64,000 nt of DNA from Alteribacillus bidgolensis (GTDB lineage Bacteria > Bacillota > Bacilli > Bacillales > Marinococcaceae): positions 2,170,001 to 2,234,000 of the forward strand of contig NZ_KZ614149.1 of assembly GCF_002886255.1 (NCBI RefSeq), written 5' to 3'. The notes beneath the pieces are model-generated. The model worked only from the letters and a program-made list of their open reading frames with translations. It ran no database searches and was not told where the DNA came from. Within the stretch, counting starts at the first letter, position 1; every line of letters starts with the position of its first letter. Shown here in pieces: positions 25,656-34,051 of this stretch. The position numbers were made by a program, and so were the translations under genes.

Positions 25656-25700
25656 AACAAAAAAAGCATTTCAACCGTCGATAAAGAGGTCAGAAATGCT
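25656..25700 (-). terminator. Leader terminator between cobalamin riboswitch and transporter operon
   Basis: On the minus strand AGCATTTC (25700–25693) pairs with GAAATGCT (25672–25665) and is followed by T7. It lies 110 bases after the riboswitch and just before the first ribosome site, so it is the probable expression platform. Confidence 0.8.
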
Positions 25701-25811
25701 TGTCATTAATATAGGCACAATTCCGTTGCGGATCACTCGTTTTCCAGCAAACTCAGTGCTTTCGCATCCTAACCACCTCCCTATTGTCCCGTAGGTCTAA
25801 CAGTGATGTTA

Positions 25812-25997
25812 AAATAGGCAGGTCTCCTGACTTAGGGCATGTCCTTTCAAACCTTCCCAGGCAGCATACCCAGTGGTGTTTTGAAAGGAATCAGCAGCTG
25901 TAGCTGACACCCCATACAGTGGCGGGTCCGTGTCGGATTCTAACCGACTTCCCTTTTAAGTAGATTCAGCGAGTTTCGCTTTCTCCAGCACCTATTT
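25812..25997 (-). promoter_or_regulatory. Cobalamin (B12) riboswitch of the ABC transporter operon
   Basis: On the minus strand the element begins AAATAGGTGC and ends AGACCTGCCTATTT, which pair as P1. It contains the B12-box GACCCGCCACTGT and the preceding GGGAAGTCGGTTAGAATCCGACAC… arm (read in two parts), both hallmarks of adenosylcobalamin riboswitches. High cobalamin should stop transcription at the downstream terminator, shutting off the transporter. Confidence 0.95.
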
Positions 25998-26048
25998 TCT
26001 TTCACTATTCAGTTGAAAAACTATAAATCTGAAATTCACCTTAACATA

Positions 26049-26077
26049 AGAATAGCTTTTCACGTATTTAATGTCAA
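26049..26077 (-). promoter_or_regulatory. Promoter of the cobalamin-riboswitch transcript
   Basis: TTGACA (26077–26072), 17 bases, TATTCT (26054–26049), located about 50 bases before the aptamer. A strong housekeeping-type match. Confidence 0.78.
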
Positions 26078-26097
26078 TCTATTCCTCCAATAATCCA

Positions 26098-26447
26098 AAA
26101 GAGTTGTGACGTAAAAATATATAGACATCACCGGCTTTAGCGTCATTCTAATATAGACCCTTACATTCGGAAGTTAGTAGTTCCTATCTCAAAGAACGAC
26201 TCTCACCTTATCTAGTTTTTCAGCCGTGCGGTATATCCGTTGGCATACCTTTTCTTGCCGAATGGCTTCAGCCTCCGTTCTGCCGGATCCATCTGTGCTT
26301 CATACCCTCAGCGCATGAAGGAGTATTGACGAGACGGTTTTAGAAAACAATGTATTCTGGTAAAATTCCTGCTTTTAACGCTAGAAAGTATTTATAAAAG
26401 AACTTGTCGCGCGCCCTATTCATGAATAATGGAAGGTTTACCTCATT
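26098..26447. other. Unassigned intergenic stretch with short coding-like remnants
   Basis: Two short minus-strand frames look protein-like: MNRARDKFFYKYFLALKAGI (ending in PEYIVF, about 26420–26337) and a helical EAEAIRQEKVCQRIYRTAEK segment (about 26290–26200). Neither has a good ribosome site, and stops separate them. I read this as decayed coding DNA of unknown origin. Confidence 0.3.
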
Positions 26448-26939
26448 TCATTCCATTCCTTTTTTTATTCTCCCATTACTGTTAGTATAAATGTAAAGAA
26501 AAGCAACAAGTCCAAATAAAATACCTCCTAACAAGAAAAACGGTTCAACAATAATTAATAGTAACGGAACTGGTTCTACTTGCAGCATGCTTTGAATAGC
26601 TCCTATACCCCCACGCAGGCCCAATACTACACACGCAATCCATGCTAAAGTGAGCAACAACCAAGATGGAAACTTTCTTCCCCATGCTTGAACAAGTGCA
26701 AGAGCAATAAAAGCAGCAATAAAACATAGCACTATTGTCATTAGATTAATCACAAATAACTCTTCACTCATCGTCCTCCCTTCAAATCCTGCAGTGCCCC
26801 CTGCAGCCCAGTAAATGTGAACTAATCCGAAAAGAGTCGACCAAGCAAACGCTGCAAATCCAGTAAAAAATAACCATTTTTTTGATTTACTTTGAGGACG
26901 ACTATCATTATTCTTTTTAATTGTAATAACTCCTTTCAT
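26448..26939 (-). CDS. DUF3995-like integral membrane protein
   Basis: About 163 residues with a basic N-terminus and four predicted spans (FFTGFAAFAWSTLFGLVHIYWAAGG; FVINLMTIVLCFIAAFIALALV; LLLTLAWIACVVLGLRGGIG; LLIIVEPFFLLGGILFGLVAF, each quoted in part). The first span with HIYWAAGG recalls DUF3995 proteins. The start is uncertain: ATG 26939 has no ribosome site before it, while AAAGGAG lies just downstream and would fit an ATT at 26921. Function unknown. Confidence 0.65.
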   Translation of the reverse strand: MKGVITIKKNNDSRPQSKSKKWLFFTGFAAFAWSTLFGLVHIYWAAGGTAGFEGRTMSEELFVINLMTIVLCFIAAFIALALVQAWGRKFPSWLLLTLAWIACVVLGLRGGIGAIQSMLQVEPVPLLLIIVEPFFLLGGILFGLVAFLYIYTNSNGRIKKGME

Positions 26940-27159
26940 AAACAACATAAAATTTATCAAAAAATGGTATACCACAACTTTTGAAAGTTTCAGAACAATC
27001 ACAACAGAAATTTCACTTCAATTTTTTATTATTAATCTCTTTTTTTAATCCAAACTTACTTTTAACAGCAAAAAAAGAAGGAGTCTCCTTTAAAAAAACA
27101 ACAATTCGAAAGTTCCTTTTCCCAATTTATCTTATTCGGAATTCTGTACGCGGAGAATC

Positions 27160-27672
27160 TCATGGAATTTTTCCTATAACCTGCTTTAACGTCACTACTA
27201 TAAGAAAGAAGCTAACAATCACTAAAAAGAGCCATGAACTCACCTTTTCTAGATGAACGAGACTCCATGCATCAGTTTGATTTGGATATTCCCAAGCTCC
27301 AAAGAATGTTGCTATATTTCCAGCTATCCATATTAGAAAAACTCGACTTACCGCCAAGTCCTTATGGTGGAAGTCGTAGTTTTGCTTATACTTTGATCCT
27401 TTAGCAAAATTAAATTTTCCTAAAGAATAAAAAATCCGATGAGCACAAAGGGGCGAGCGGCATACGGTAACGAGTTCCTTCAATTTCGTATGTGAGCCAT
27501 GATTGCCAAAAGACGAGAATAACAAGTCCAGATAACCACTAACGAAAGTCAATCCAATAATGGTGGTAAAAAAATTCAAATGAATTGCAGCTCCAAGAGG
27601 TACAACCACCAAAGGCAAACATGATAGGGCCTGCTCCCAACCAAAACCAACGAGTTGTTTTAAGCTCTCATG
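27160..27672 (-). pseudogene. Broken DUF817-type membrane protein gene carrying a repeat insertion
   Basis: The last third reads IWIAGNIATFFGAWEYPNQT and WSLVHLEKVSSWLFLV, as in DUF817 (B. subtilis YoaT-type) proteins. Upstream pieces GWEQALSC and GAAIHLNFFT are in one frame, but WIDFR, WLSGLVILVFWQSWLTYEI and GTRYRMPL lie in a second frame and FVLIGFFI in a third. A dispersed palindromic repeat (27333–27425) sits exactly between GFFI and WIAGN. The N-terminal half is missing. The gene is dead by frameshift, deletion and insertion. Confidence 0.7.
27333..27425 (+). repeat. Dispersed palindromic repeat, complete copy inside DUF817 remnant
   Basis: Runs from TTAGAAAAACTCGACTT to TTTTCCTAAAG. 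Stem arms are GACTTACCGCCA and TGGTGGAAGTC. This copy interrupts a gene, so its borders can be seen. Confidence 0.9.
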
Positions 27673-27698
27673 ATTTAAGCCTCCAAAGTTTTTCTTTA

Positions 27699-27920
27699 TT
27701 AATTTTGGGTTTCTTCATCACTTCGGTATTCTAAAATATCACCGGGTTGACATTCTAAAGCTTGACAAATCGCCTCTAAAGTTGATAATCGAATCGCCTT
27801 TGCCTTTCCATTTTTCAATATAGACAGGTTAGCCATTGTTATTCCAACTCTCTCCGAAAGTTCTGTTACGCTCATTTTCCTTTTAGCTAACATCACATCA
27901 ATATTGATTATAATCGCCAT
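27699..27920 (-). CDS. Small XRE-family helix-turn-helix regulator (YozG-type)
   Basis: The 73-residue protein is a single HTH_3/Cro-CI domain: DVMLAKRKMSVTELSERVGI, then TMANLSILKNGKAKAIRLSTLE. It has the C-terminal CQPGDILEYR seen in the compact YozG/YvaO-like group. ATG 27920 follows GAGGTG; a GTG nine bases upstream overlaps that site. It lies ten bases downstream of a DUF2975 membrane protein gene, the usual pairing. It probably represses its own operon. Confidence 0.85.
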   Translation of the reverse strand: MAIIINIDVMLAKRKMSVTELSERVGITMANLSILKNGKAKAIRLSTLEAICQALECQPGDILEYRSDEETQN

Positions 27921-27930
27921 TGTTTTCACC

Positions 27931-28407
27931 TCAGACTATTAAGTCATTTTCTGATTTTATATCAATCGCTTCTTGTAAAAGCCTTTGAAGAACAGCAGCA
28001 AAGACAGCTATAACCACCGAAGCAAAAATTGGAATCATTCCGATTATCACAAGACCTGGGGCATCGTCTAACTGTGCAAAGATATAGAAGAAAGGCAAAC
28101 CTGCCACATACAAACCGCTGATTATGATTGCACAGTATTTTATTTTCTTTAAAGCTCTTACAGAAATATTAGAGAACGCTTTGTTCTTATCAATATAGCT
28201 TAGAAGTCGGAACGCCTGATACAACGCAACGAAAAACGGTATCACTGATACATACATAATGATTAAAATGGGATATAGTATATGGGCATAATCTGGATTT
28301 ATTGGGTTATTCGCTAACCAAGGTAAGCCAAATATACATAAAGCAAGAACTGGAGTTCCAATTAGAAAAACAGCCAATCTTAAAAAGAGTGTTGACCCTT
28401 GTTTCAT
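27931..28407 (-). CDS. DUF2975 membrane protein
   Basis: The 158-residue protein has four predicted spans (about residues 8–27, 43–66, 88–108, 118–143) and the conserved AFSNISVRALKKIKY cytosolic loop typical of DUF2975. Function is unknown; genes of this family nearly always precede a small XRE regulator, as here. ATG 28407 follows GAGGTG by seven bases. Confidence 0.82.
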   Translation of the reverse strand: MKQGSTLFLRLAVFLIGTPVLALCIFGLPWLANNPINPDYAHILYPILIIMYVSVIPFFVALYQAFRLLSYIDKNKAFSNISVRALKKIKYCAIIISGLYVAGLPFFYIFAQLDDAPGLVIIGMIPIFASVVIAVFAAVLQRLLQEAIDIKSENDLIV

Positions 28408-28560
28408 AAAAAGCACCTCACTTAGAATATTTTCAACTTGATTTTATATTTAAATTTATCGTTTTGCAATAAAAAGTTATTGCATTTAATTATATTATTG
28501 TTGTAATAGAATTATCCTTTTAAGTTATAGAGCAGTTCTTTGAGGAATGCTTTTTTTCTA

Positions 28561-28613
28561 CTTTAGGAATGTTTAACTTTGTTAAAGGTTCAAAGTATAA
28601 GCAAAATACGACT
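28561..28613 (-). repeat. Dispersed palindromic repeat, right-half fragment, inverted
   Basis: CTTTAGGAATGTTTAACTTT through CAAAATACGACT matches the right half of the repeat in the opposite orientation and stops at the main stem. Confidence 0.8.
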
Positions 28614-28733
28614 GAATTCTTGTGTGGTCAATGCTACATCTTTTCAGTTTATCTTTATTTGACGCGACAATTTGTTGATAGAAAATCTTTGGGTAGGTAT
28701 TTTATACCATCCTGAAAAATATTTAAATATTAC

Positions 28734-28763
28734 TTGACAGGAATATTCCTTACATGGAATAAT
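28734..28763 (+). promoter_or_regulatory. Promoter and dyad upstream of the ArsR-type regulator
   Basis: TTGACA (28734–28739) and AATAAT (28758–28763) are 18 bases apart. The spacer contains the palindrome GGAATATTCC, a candidate operator for the downstream ArsR-type repressor. Confidence 0.5.
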
Positions 28764-28864
28764 TTATTCAACAACAAGGTGCGACATAGATTAAGTGAAA
28801 AACTCGGAGGTGATATTCTTAATATAACAACAAGAAAAATACACATGTTAGGAGAGAATTCACC

Positions 28865-29191
28865 ATGAATGTACAAACATTTAGTGCACTAGCAGAACCC
28901 AATCGTCTTGCTATCGTCGATCTTCTTCTTGACGAACCGCTTCCAGTAGGGGAAATTGCGGAGAAGCTAAACCTAAACCAACCCCAAACTTCGAAGCACC
29001 TTCGCGTTTTAAGCGAAGCTGGTCTTGTCGAGGTTCAGCCGATAACTAATCGTCGAATATATAAGCTAAGACCAGAACCGTTTCAAGAGTTGGATAAGTG
29101 GCTTGACTCCTACCGTCGAGTGTGGGAAGCGCGGATGGATCGGTTGGACGATTATCTCAATGTATTACAAGGAAAAAAACCACTTAATTAA
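28865..29191 (+). CDS. ArsR-family winged-helix repressor
   Basis: The 108-residue protein has the ArsR fold: FSALAEPNRLAIVDLLLDEP, recognition helix LNQPQTSKHLRVLSEAGLV and wing VQPITNRRIYKL. It lacks the ELCVCDL metal-binding cysteines, so it belongs to the non-metal group (SdpR-like) often found before SRPBCC/AHSA1 genes, as here. AGGAG precedes the ATG. A promoter with an internal dyad lies 100 bases upstream. Confidence 0.88.
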   Translation: MNVQTFSALAEPNRLAIVDLLLDEPLPVGEIAEKLNLNQPQTSKHLRVLSEAGLVEVQPITNRRIYKLRPEPFQELDKWLDSYRRVWEARMDRLDDYLNVLQGKKPLN

Positions 29192-29406
29192 TGATTAGAT
29201 AGTGAAAACCTACGGAAATTTCGCAAAGTTGTTTCTATGAATTGTATGGCGGCTAATAAAAATAAAAACATCAAGTTCAGAGACATAATAGTCTCCTTCC
29301 TCTAAGAGTATTCAACTTTGACGATGGTGAAGATAACAACTTTGCTGTACTAGAAAAAATAAATGATAAACGGAGAAAGATTATACAATGGGATGGAGGA
29401 GTTAAA

Positions 29407-29922
29407 ATGTCAATCAACGAATTAAAATCTAGAGTAGAGAACGATCAGGTGCTGGTACTGGAGCGTATTTTCGATGCACCGCGCGATCTCGTTTTCAAAA
29501 TGTTTAAAGAACCTGAGCATCTCAAGCATTGGTGGGGACCTATTGGCTGGGAACTTCCAGTTTGCCACATTGATTTTCGACCGGGCGGTACATGGCATTT
29601 CTGTATGAAGTGTATGGACCGGAATCAAGGAGAATATTATGGTATGGAGTCTTGGGGGAAAGTCGTTTACAAGAATATTATCGAGCCAGAGAAGATTATT
29701 TACACCGATTACTTCTCGGATGCCGATGGTAATATAGACGAAAATATGCCATCATCTGAGATCACGTTGGAATTCATCGATCTGGGCGGCAAGACGAAAC
29801 TAGTTAACCGTGCTGAATATGTGTCTGCGGAAGCTCTCAAGACAGTCATGGACATGGGCATGTTACAAGGCATCACCGAAACGTGGAATCGTCTGGAAGA
29901 ACATTTGAACGAGGTCAAATAA
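29407..29922 (+). CDS. SRPBCC/AHSA1-domain protein
   Basis: The 171-residue protein shows the START-like AHSA1 pattern: VLERIFDAPRDLVFKMFKEP, LKHWWGP, FDFRPGG-like IDFRPGGTWHF, and the C-terminal helix GMLQGITETWNRLEEHL. Such proteins form a hydrophobic ligand pocket; the ligand is unknown. GGAGG lies upstream of the ATG. Placed between an ArsR repressor and a VOC protein, a common trio in bacilli. The 215 bases before it contain no clear gene. Confidence 0.85.
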   Translation: MSINELKSRVENDQVLVLERIFDAPRDLVFKMFKEPEHLKHWWGPIGWELPVCHIDFRPGGTWHFCMKCMDRNQGEYYGMESWGKVVYKNIIEPEKIIYTDYFSDADGNIDENMPSSEITLEFIDLGGKTKLVNRAEYVSAEALKTVMDMGMLQGITETWNRLEEHLNEVK

Positions 29923-29953
29923 GGTGTAATTCATAATTAAAAAGAGGGTGTTA

Positions 29954-30868
29954 ATGATAGAACAAAAAATTGTCCCGCATCTATGGTTTAATCAGGAAGC
30001 AAAAGAAGCTGCACAATTTTATGCATCCATTTTTCCAGATTCAAAAGTCACCAATATCGCAACAATTCACGACACACCATCTGGAGATAGCAATGTCGTT
30101 TCTTTTAATCTCGCAGGATATTCATTTATGGCCATAAATGGAGGCCCGTATTTTCAGTTCAACCCCTCGATTTCTTTTTTTGTCAATTTTGATCCTTCTA
30201 GAGATGAGAATGCGAGGGAAAATTTAGATCAGCTCTGGGAAAAGCTGGCCCAAGGCGGTACACCACTTATGCTGCTTCAAGAATATCCATTCAGTAAGCG
30301 CTACGGATGGATACAGGATAAATATGGCCTGACATGGCAGCTGATCCTCACGAACCCCGATGGTGAAGAACAACCATTTATCATACCTTCATTGATGTAT
30401 GTTCAAGATGTGTGCGGTAAGGCAGAAGAAGCCAGTGACTTTTATCTTTCTGTTTTCAATAAGTCAAGACGAGGGGAAATCGCACGCTATCCAGCAGACA
30501 TGGAGCCAGACAAGGAAGGAACTTTGATGTTTACAGATTTTATGCTAGAGAAGCAATGGTTTGCTGCTATGGACAGTGCTCAGTCCCATAACTTCAAATT
30601 TAATGAAGCCATTTCACTTTTAGTTCAGTGTGAAAATCAAGCAGAGATTGATTACTACTGGGAAAAGCTTTCCTCAGATCCAAAAGCAGAACAATGTGGC
30701 TGGTTGAAAGATCAGTATGGTGTATCTTGGCAAATTTGGCCAAAGGTTATGGGAGAAATGATGGCAAACGGGACAAACGAACAAATGGATCGATTAACAA
30801 AAACATTTCTTCAAATGAAAAAATTTGACATAGAAAAATTAAAAGAAGCATATCAAGGTAAGTATTAA
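29954..30868 (+). CDS. Two-domain VOC (PhnB-like) protein
   Basis: About 304 residues form two similar glyoxalase-fold halves. The first (IVPHLWFNQEAKEAAQFYAS, PFSKRYGWIQDKYGLTWQL) and the second (SLMYVQDVCGKAEEASDFYL, CGWLKDQYGVSWQIWP) each have the PhnB/3-demethylubiquinone-methyltransferase-like signature. Enzymatic role is unknown. ATG 29954 is preferred over a GTG two codons upstream because of spacing from AGAGGG. Likely the third gene of the ArsR–SRPBCC cluster. Confidence 0.82.
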   Translation: MIEQKIVPHLWFNQEAKEAAQFYASIFPDSKVTNIATIHDTPSGDSNVVSFNLAGYSFMAINGGPYFQFNPSISFFVNFDPSRDENARENLDQLWEKLAQGGTPLMLLQEYPFSKRYGWIQDKYGLTWQLILTNPDGEEQPFIIPSLMYVQDVCGKAEEASDFYLSVFNKSRRGEIARYPADMEPDKEGTLMFTDFMLEKQWFAAMDSAQSHNFKFNEAISLLVQCENQAEIDYYWEKLSSDPKAEQCGWLKDQYGVSWQIWPKVMGEMMANGTNEQMDRLTKTFLQMKKFDIEKLKEAYQGKY

Positions 30869-30903
30869 TTATCTTGATCTGAATTAAAAATGATTGTTTT
30901 TAA

Positions 30904-30929
30904 AGCTGGTTATCGCCAGCATTTTTTAT
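30904..30929 (+). terminator. Terminator after the VOC gene
   Basis: GCTGG and CCAGC flank a six-base loop, followed by ATTTTTTATT. Confidence 0.75.
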
Positions 30930-30974
30930 TACACATCATGGTTTAATTACGAAATTGCTTCATTCGTATTATAA

Positions 30975-31014
30975 GGTCAGCCAGATAAGAAAGATTTCTG
31001 GTTGACCATTTTTT
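30975..31014 (+). terminator. Second hairpin with T run
   Basis: GGTCAGCCAGA pairs with TCTGGTTGACC and is followed by ATTTTTT. A very similar AGGTCAACCAG palindrome recurs at about 32207–32230, on the other side of the aldolase gene. Confidence 0.7.
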
Positions 31015-31111
31015 ATATAGTTTTATTATAACGGTAGCCGGGTAAAACGTAACTGCTCGTGGGGCTTAGATCCCGTCAACGAAACAGTTTGCCCCCTACT
31101 TGTAGAAACAT

Positions 31112-31166
31112 AAAAAAATGCCTGACCCCTGCAGGCTAAAACGTTAGCAGATTTGAAGGTCAGGCA
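31112..31166 (-). terminator. Terminator of fda
   Basis: TGCCTGACC (31166–31158) pairs with GGTCAGGCA (31127–31119) and is followed on the minus strand by T7. Confidence 0.85.
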
Positions 31167-31173
31167 CTAATGT

Positions 31174-32064
31174 CTATTCTTTGTTCACTGAAGCATCGTA
31201 AATTGTATCGACAGCCTGTTGTAACGTCTCATTGAACTCTTCGTCCGACTGATTGACATTCAAGTCAGCGGTGAGAGCGCGGGAGAAGCTAGCAATGAGG
31301 CCATCATTCTTTTTCAATTTTTCATTGGCTTTCTCCCGGGCATAGCCGCCGGATAGGGCGACAACACGAATGACGCGCGGATGTTCGATCAATTCTTTAT
31401 ACAAATTAGCTTTCGTTGGAATAGTCAGTTTGAGCATCACATTTTCTTCCTCAGATAGATCATCCAGATGCTTAAGGATTTCCTCCTTCAGCATTTCTTC
31501 TGATTGTTCTTTGCTTTCACTATGAATGTTCACTTCTGGTTCAATGATCGGAATTAGATCGGCAGCAATGATGCGTTTTCCGAAGTCAAATTGCTGATCA
31601 ACGACAGCCTTGATGCCTTCTTGGTTCAATTCATGGATGACTGAGCGCATTTTGGTACCGAAAATGTTCCGTTCGTTAGCACGGCGCAAGGTTTCATCCA
31701 GATCATTGATCGGTTTCATGAGCTGGACGCCATTTTTCTGTTCGGCGAGTCCTTTATCGACCTTCAGAAATGGTACAATTCCTTTATCGGCAAGGTAGTC
31801 AGCAGTGTATTGGCCTTCGATATCGCGATCCATTGTCTGTTCGAACAGAATGGCGCCGAGAATGGAGTCGGAACGGAAGGCAGGGGACGTGATAATTCTT
31901 GTTCTCATCTCATGGACCAGGTCAAACATTTCATCTTTCCCGGCGTAGGAATCTTCCGGTACACCGTATGCGGCCAATGCTTTCGGCGTACTTCCCCCGC
32001 TTTGGTCAAGTGCTGCGATAAATCCTTTTCCGTTTTTCATTTTGTCAAAATGGTTATTGTTCAT
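31174..32064 (-). CDS. fda: Class I fructose-bisphosphate aldolase (staphylococcal Fda type)
   Basis: The 296-residue protein carries GFIAALDQSGGSTPKAL at the N-terminus and IVPFLKVDKGL, the region of the Schiff-base chemistry in this family. Downstream are the IIEPEVNI and VALSGGYAREKA blocks. This is the short class I type of Staphylococcus aureus, not the class II enzyme usual in Bacillus. ATG 32064 gives the typical length; GTG 32073 lies too near the ribosome site GGAGAGG. It is a single-gene unit in an accessory region and may be an acquired gene. Confidence 0.9.
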   Translation of the reverse strand: MNNNHFDKMKNGKGFIAALDQSGGSTPKALAAYGVPEDSYAGKDEMFDLVHEMRTRIITSPAFRSDSILGAILFEQTMDRDIEGQYTADYLADKGIVPFLKVDKGLAEQKNGVQLMKPINDLDETLRRANERNIFGTKMRSVIHELNQEGIKAVVDQQFDFGKRIIAADLIPIIEPEVNIHSESKEQSEEMLKEEILKHLDDLSEEENVMLKLTIPTKANLYKELIEHPRVIRVVALSGGYAREKANEKLKKNDGLIASFSRALTADLNVNQSDEEFNETLQQAVDTIYDASVNKE

Positions 32065-32362
32065 ATATTCCACCCTCTCCTTTTTCTCTTAATCTCTTTA
32101 TAACAATTATTCCAAACTTCGACCATCTTAACAATACGTTACTCCAAAGTATGAACATTAAATGGACAAAAGGGAACTACTTTCAGGAAAGCGCCCTCGT
32201 ATGATAAGGTCAACCAGTTTTCTGGTTGACCTACCATGTATGCAAATTCTTTTCGTTTTTACAATTTGTTCTTGTCGTCTTGCGGATATTATTCAGTTTG
32301 AATAATGGACGCTTCTTTTTTTATTCTGTTACTCGCCTTCCTTCTAGTAATCGCTCAATCCA

Positions 32363-33275
32363 CTATTGATCTGTGTTCATATCAGTAATAATCACTTTTC
32401 TATCTATGACGGCTGCGAATCTGCCTTCTCCAAGGTAAATGGCAGCAAACTCCGCAGTTTCTCCGCCGCCTTCCCCGGCAAAGAACATTAGGTCTCCTCG
32501 CTCGAGCTCTTCAACATGAATCTCCTCGCCGCTTTGGCGAAGTGTTTCCATTGTTGCCGGCAGGGTAATACCAGATCCTTCTTCAAAGAGTTGCTGAATA
32601 AATTCAGCTGAGGTTCCCTCATAGGCATCGCCATTGTATGCTTCAGCAAGCTGTGCTTCTCTATTTTCTTTTTTTTGAGGCCGTTCATAAGTCCTGGCTT
32701 CCTACATATCGCGGTATCCAATATGAGCTTGTGGTAAGATCTATAACGGCTACGCCATAGGACTGAGTGGCAACAATCATTTGATTGTTACCGATATATA
32801 CAGCAGGGATTAAACTTGACCCTTGAAAAAACATCAAGTCTCCTCTTTCTATTTCATCCCTGGATATTTCGGTACCTTCCTGCCATTGATCCTGTCCATA
32901 GCGTGGTAAATCGATATTCAAACCTTCTTTGTATACATATTGAATGAGACTCCCGTGTCAAAACCTTCTTCTGGCGAAGCGCCTCCTAGCTCATACTCCG
33001 TACCAAGAAGCTGAGAGGCTTCAAATACCACTTCATTATCATATGAAATGGTTAAATCATCAAAGCGTTTTGCTCCAGTAAAGTGCTCCTTCCAATACTC
33101 ATTCATATACGAAATCGTTGTTTTTCCTTCTTCTCCTGTGGCATGGATGACGTGGCCATCACCAAGGAAATGGCGGTATGGGAGATTCCTTCCTGACATA
33201 TTCCGGGAAAATAGAGAACATCTCCGGGTTTGATATGATTATCGAGTTCAATAGAATTTATATCTGTTCCGGCAC
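32363..33275 (-). pseudogene. NlpC/P60-type peptidase gene broken by three frameshifts
   Basis: Successive frames join into one protein: GDVLYFPG…HTAISL / GDGHVIHATGEEG…LGTEYELGGASPEEGFDTG / SLIQYVYKEGLNIDLPRYGQ…GDLMFFQG…IPRYVGSQ / RTYERPQKKENREAQLAEAY…GDLMFFAG. The repeating LPRY/GDLMFFQG pattern is that of NlpC/P60 (C40) domains, at least two or three in tandem. Frameshifts fall near 33205, 32960 and 32695. The catalytic Cys position reads FDTG rather than FDCSG. No start codon is visible, so the 5' end is also lost. Confidence 0.72.
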
Positions 33276-33289
33276 TTTATCCAATTAAA

Positions 33290-33465
33290 GGTTAAAAAAA
33301 TGCAAAAATAAAACGACACAGCTTCTCGATTATACGAAAAACCGCGTCGTTAGACGTGATATGTATGGTGTACCCTTAGAGCACTACCATGTTCGCTTGC
33401 TACGTGTCAATTCAACGTAGTATTGCGATGACTTAATTTTGGTGGAGCATAGCGGGCTCGAATCG
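33290..33465 (-). pseudogene. Terminator plus decayed tRNA 3' ends
   Basis: A hairpin with arms AACGACGCGG and GTGTCGTT, very like the terminator after tRNA-Ala at 35809–35853, is preceded on the minus strand by GATTCGAGCCCGC…GCTCCACCA, a tRNA T-arm and CCA end. A second CACCA-like end lies near 33366. No complete cloverleaf can be folded, so these are remnants. Confidence 0.4.
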
Positions 33466-33589
33466 AAACAGTAAAATTTTCAATTAAAAACTCCCTTATA
33501 TATCCACAAGACTATATAACATAGTTTTTTATGACCCTATTATATAATCGTATATGCATCACTATACATATCAGTGGGAGGACACCAAA

Positions 33590-33808
33590 ATGGAAACCAA
33601 AGAAATTTACTATGATAAACACGAGGGTGGATATTATGTTGTTAAAGAGGATATTTACAGAAAAGAGATAATGACCCTGAAAAAATTTTACCCTTCTCCA
33701 CCTCATCTCAAATTTGAAGAGGTGGAAGAGATGTTTATTGAACAATTGAATAAAGAACTGTTACCCTCGTTGGAAAGAGAATACCTTCATCAAGTTCTGA
33801 AAGATTAA
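33590..33808 (+). CDS. Small charged protein, 72 residues, unknown function
   Basis: The product starts METKEIYYDKHEGGYYVVKE and continues with PSPPHLKFEEVEEMFIEQLN. It has no signal or membrane span. GGGAGG lies eight bases before the ATG. A diverged, truncated second copy lies at 35176–35299. I do not recognise the family. The surrounding region is an accessory island next to tRNA sequence. Confidence 0.6.
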   Translation: METKEIYYDKHEGGYYVVKEDIYRKEIMTLKKFYPSPPHLKFEEVEEMFIEQLNKELLPSLEREYLHQVLKD

Positions 33809-34051
33809 ATGAACAGGATAAATACTACTCTGATTAATTAAGTAAGTAGCAGTACAAAGAGAAATACGATAATTCTATTCTAATGGTCGCATCGGTAGCG
33901 AAATGACAAAAACGACTTGTTGAATTGGCAAAATCACAATTACAATAAATTTATTAATATTCAATTAAATCATTATTTAATTTATTTGTAAACACTTTTT
34001 AAAACCCTCCTGAGAATTATCTCAGAAGGGTTTTTCTTTATATCATATATA

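Noticed and set aside
25465..25794. 109-codon plus-strand frame near the ABC binding-protein gene
   Set aside because: It crosses the start of the binding-protein gene and the riboswitch terminator on the opposite strand; no ribosome site.
20073..25997. Staphylopine-type (cnt) metallophore locus
   Set aside because: The transporter part fits, but no cntK/cntL/cntM-like synthesis genes are present nearby.
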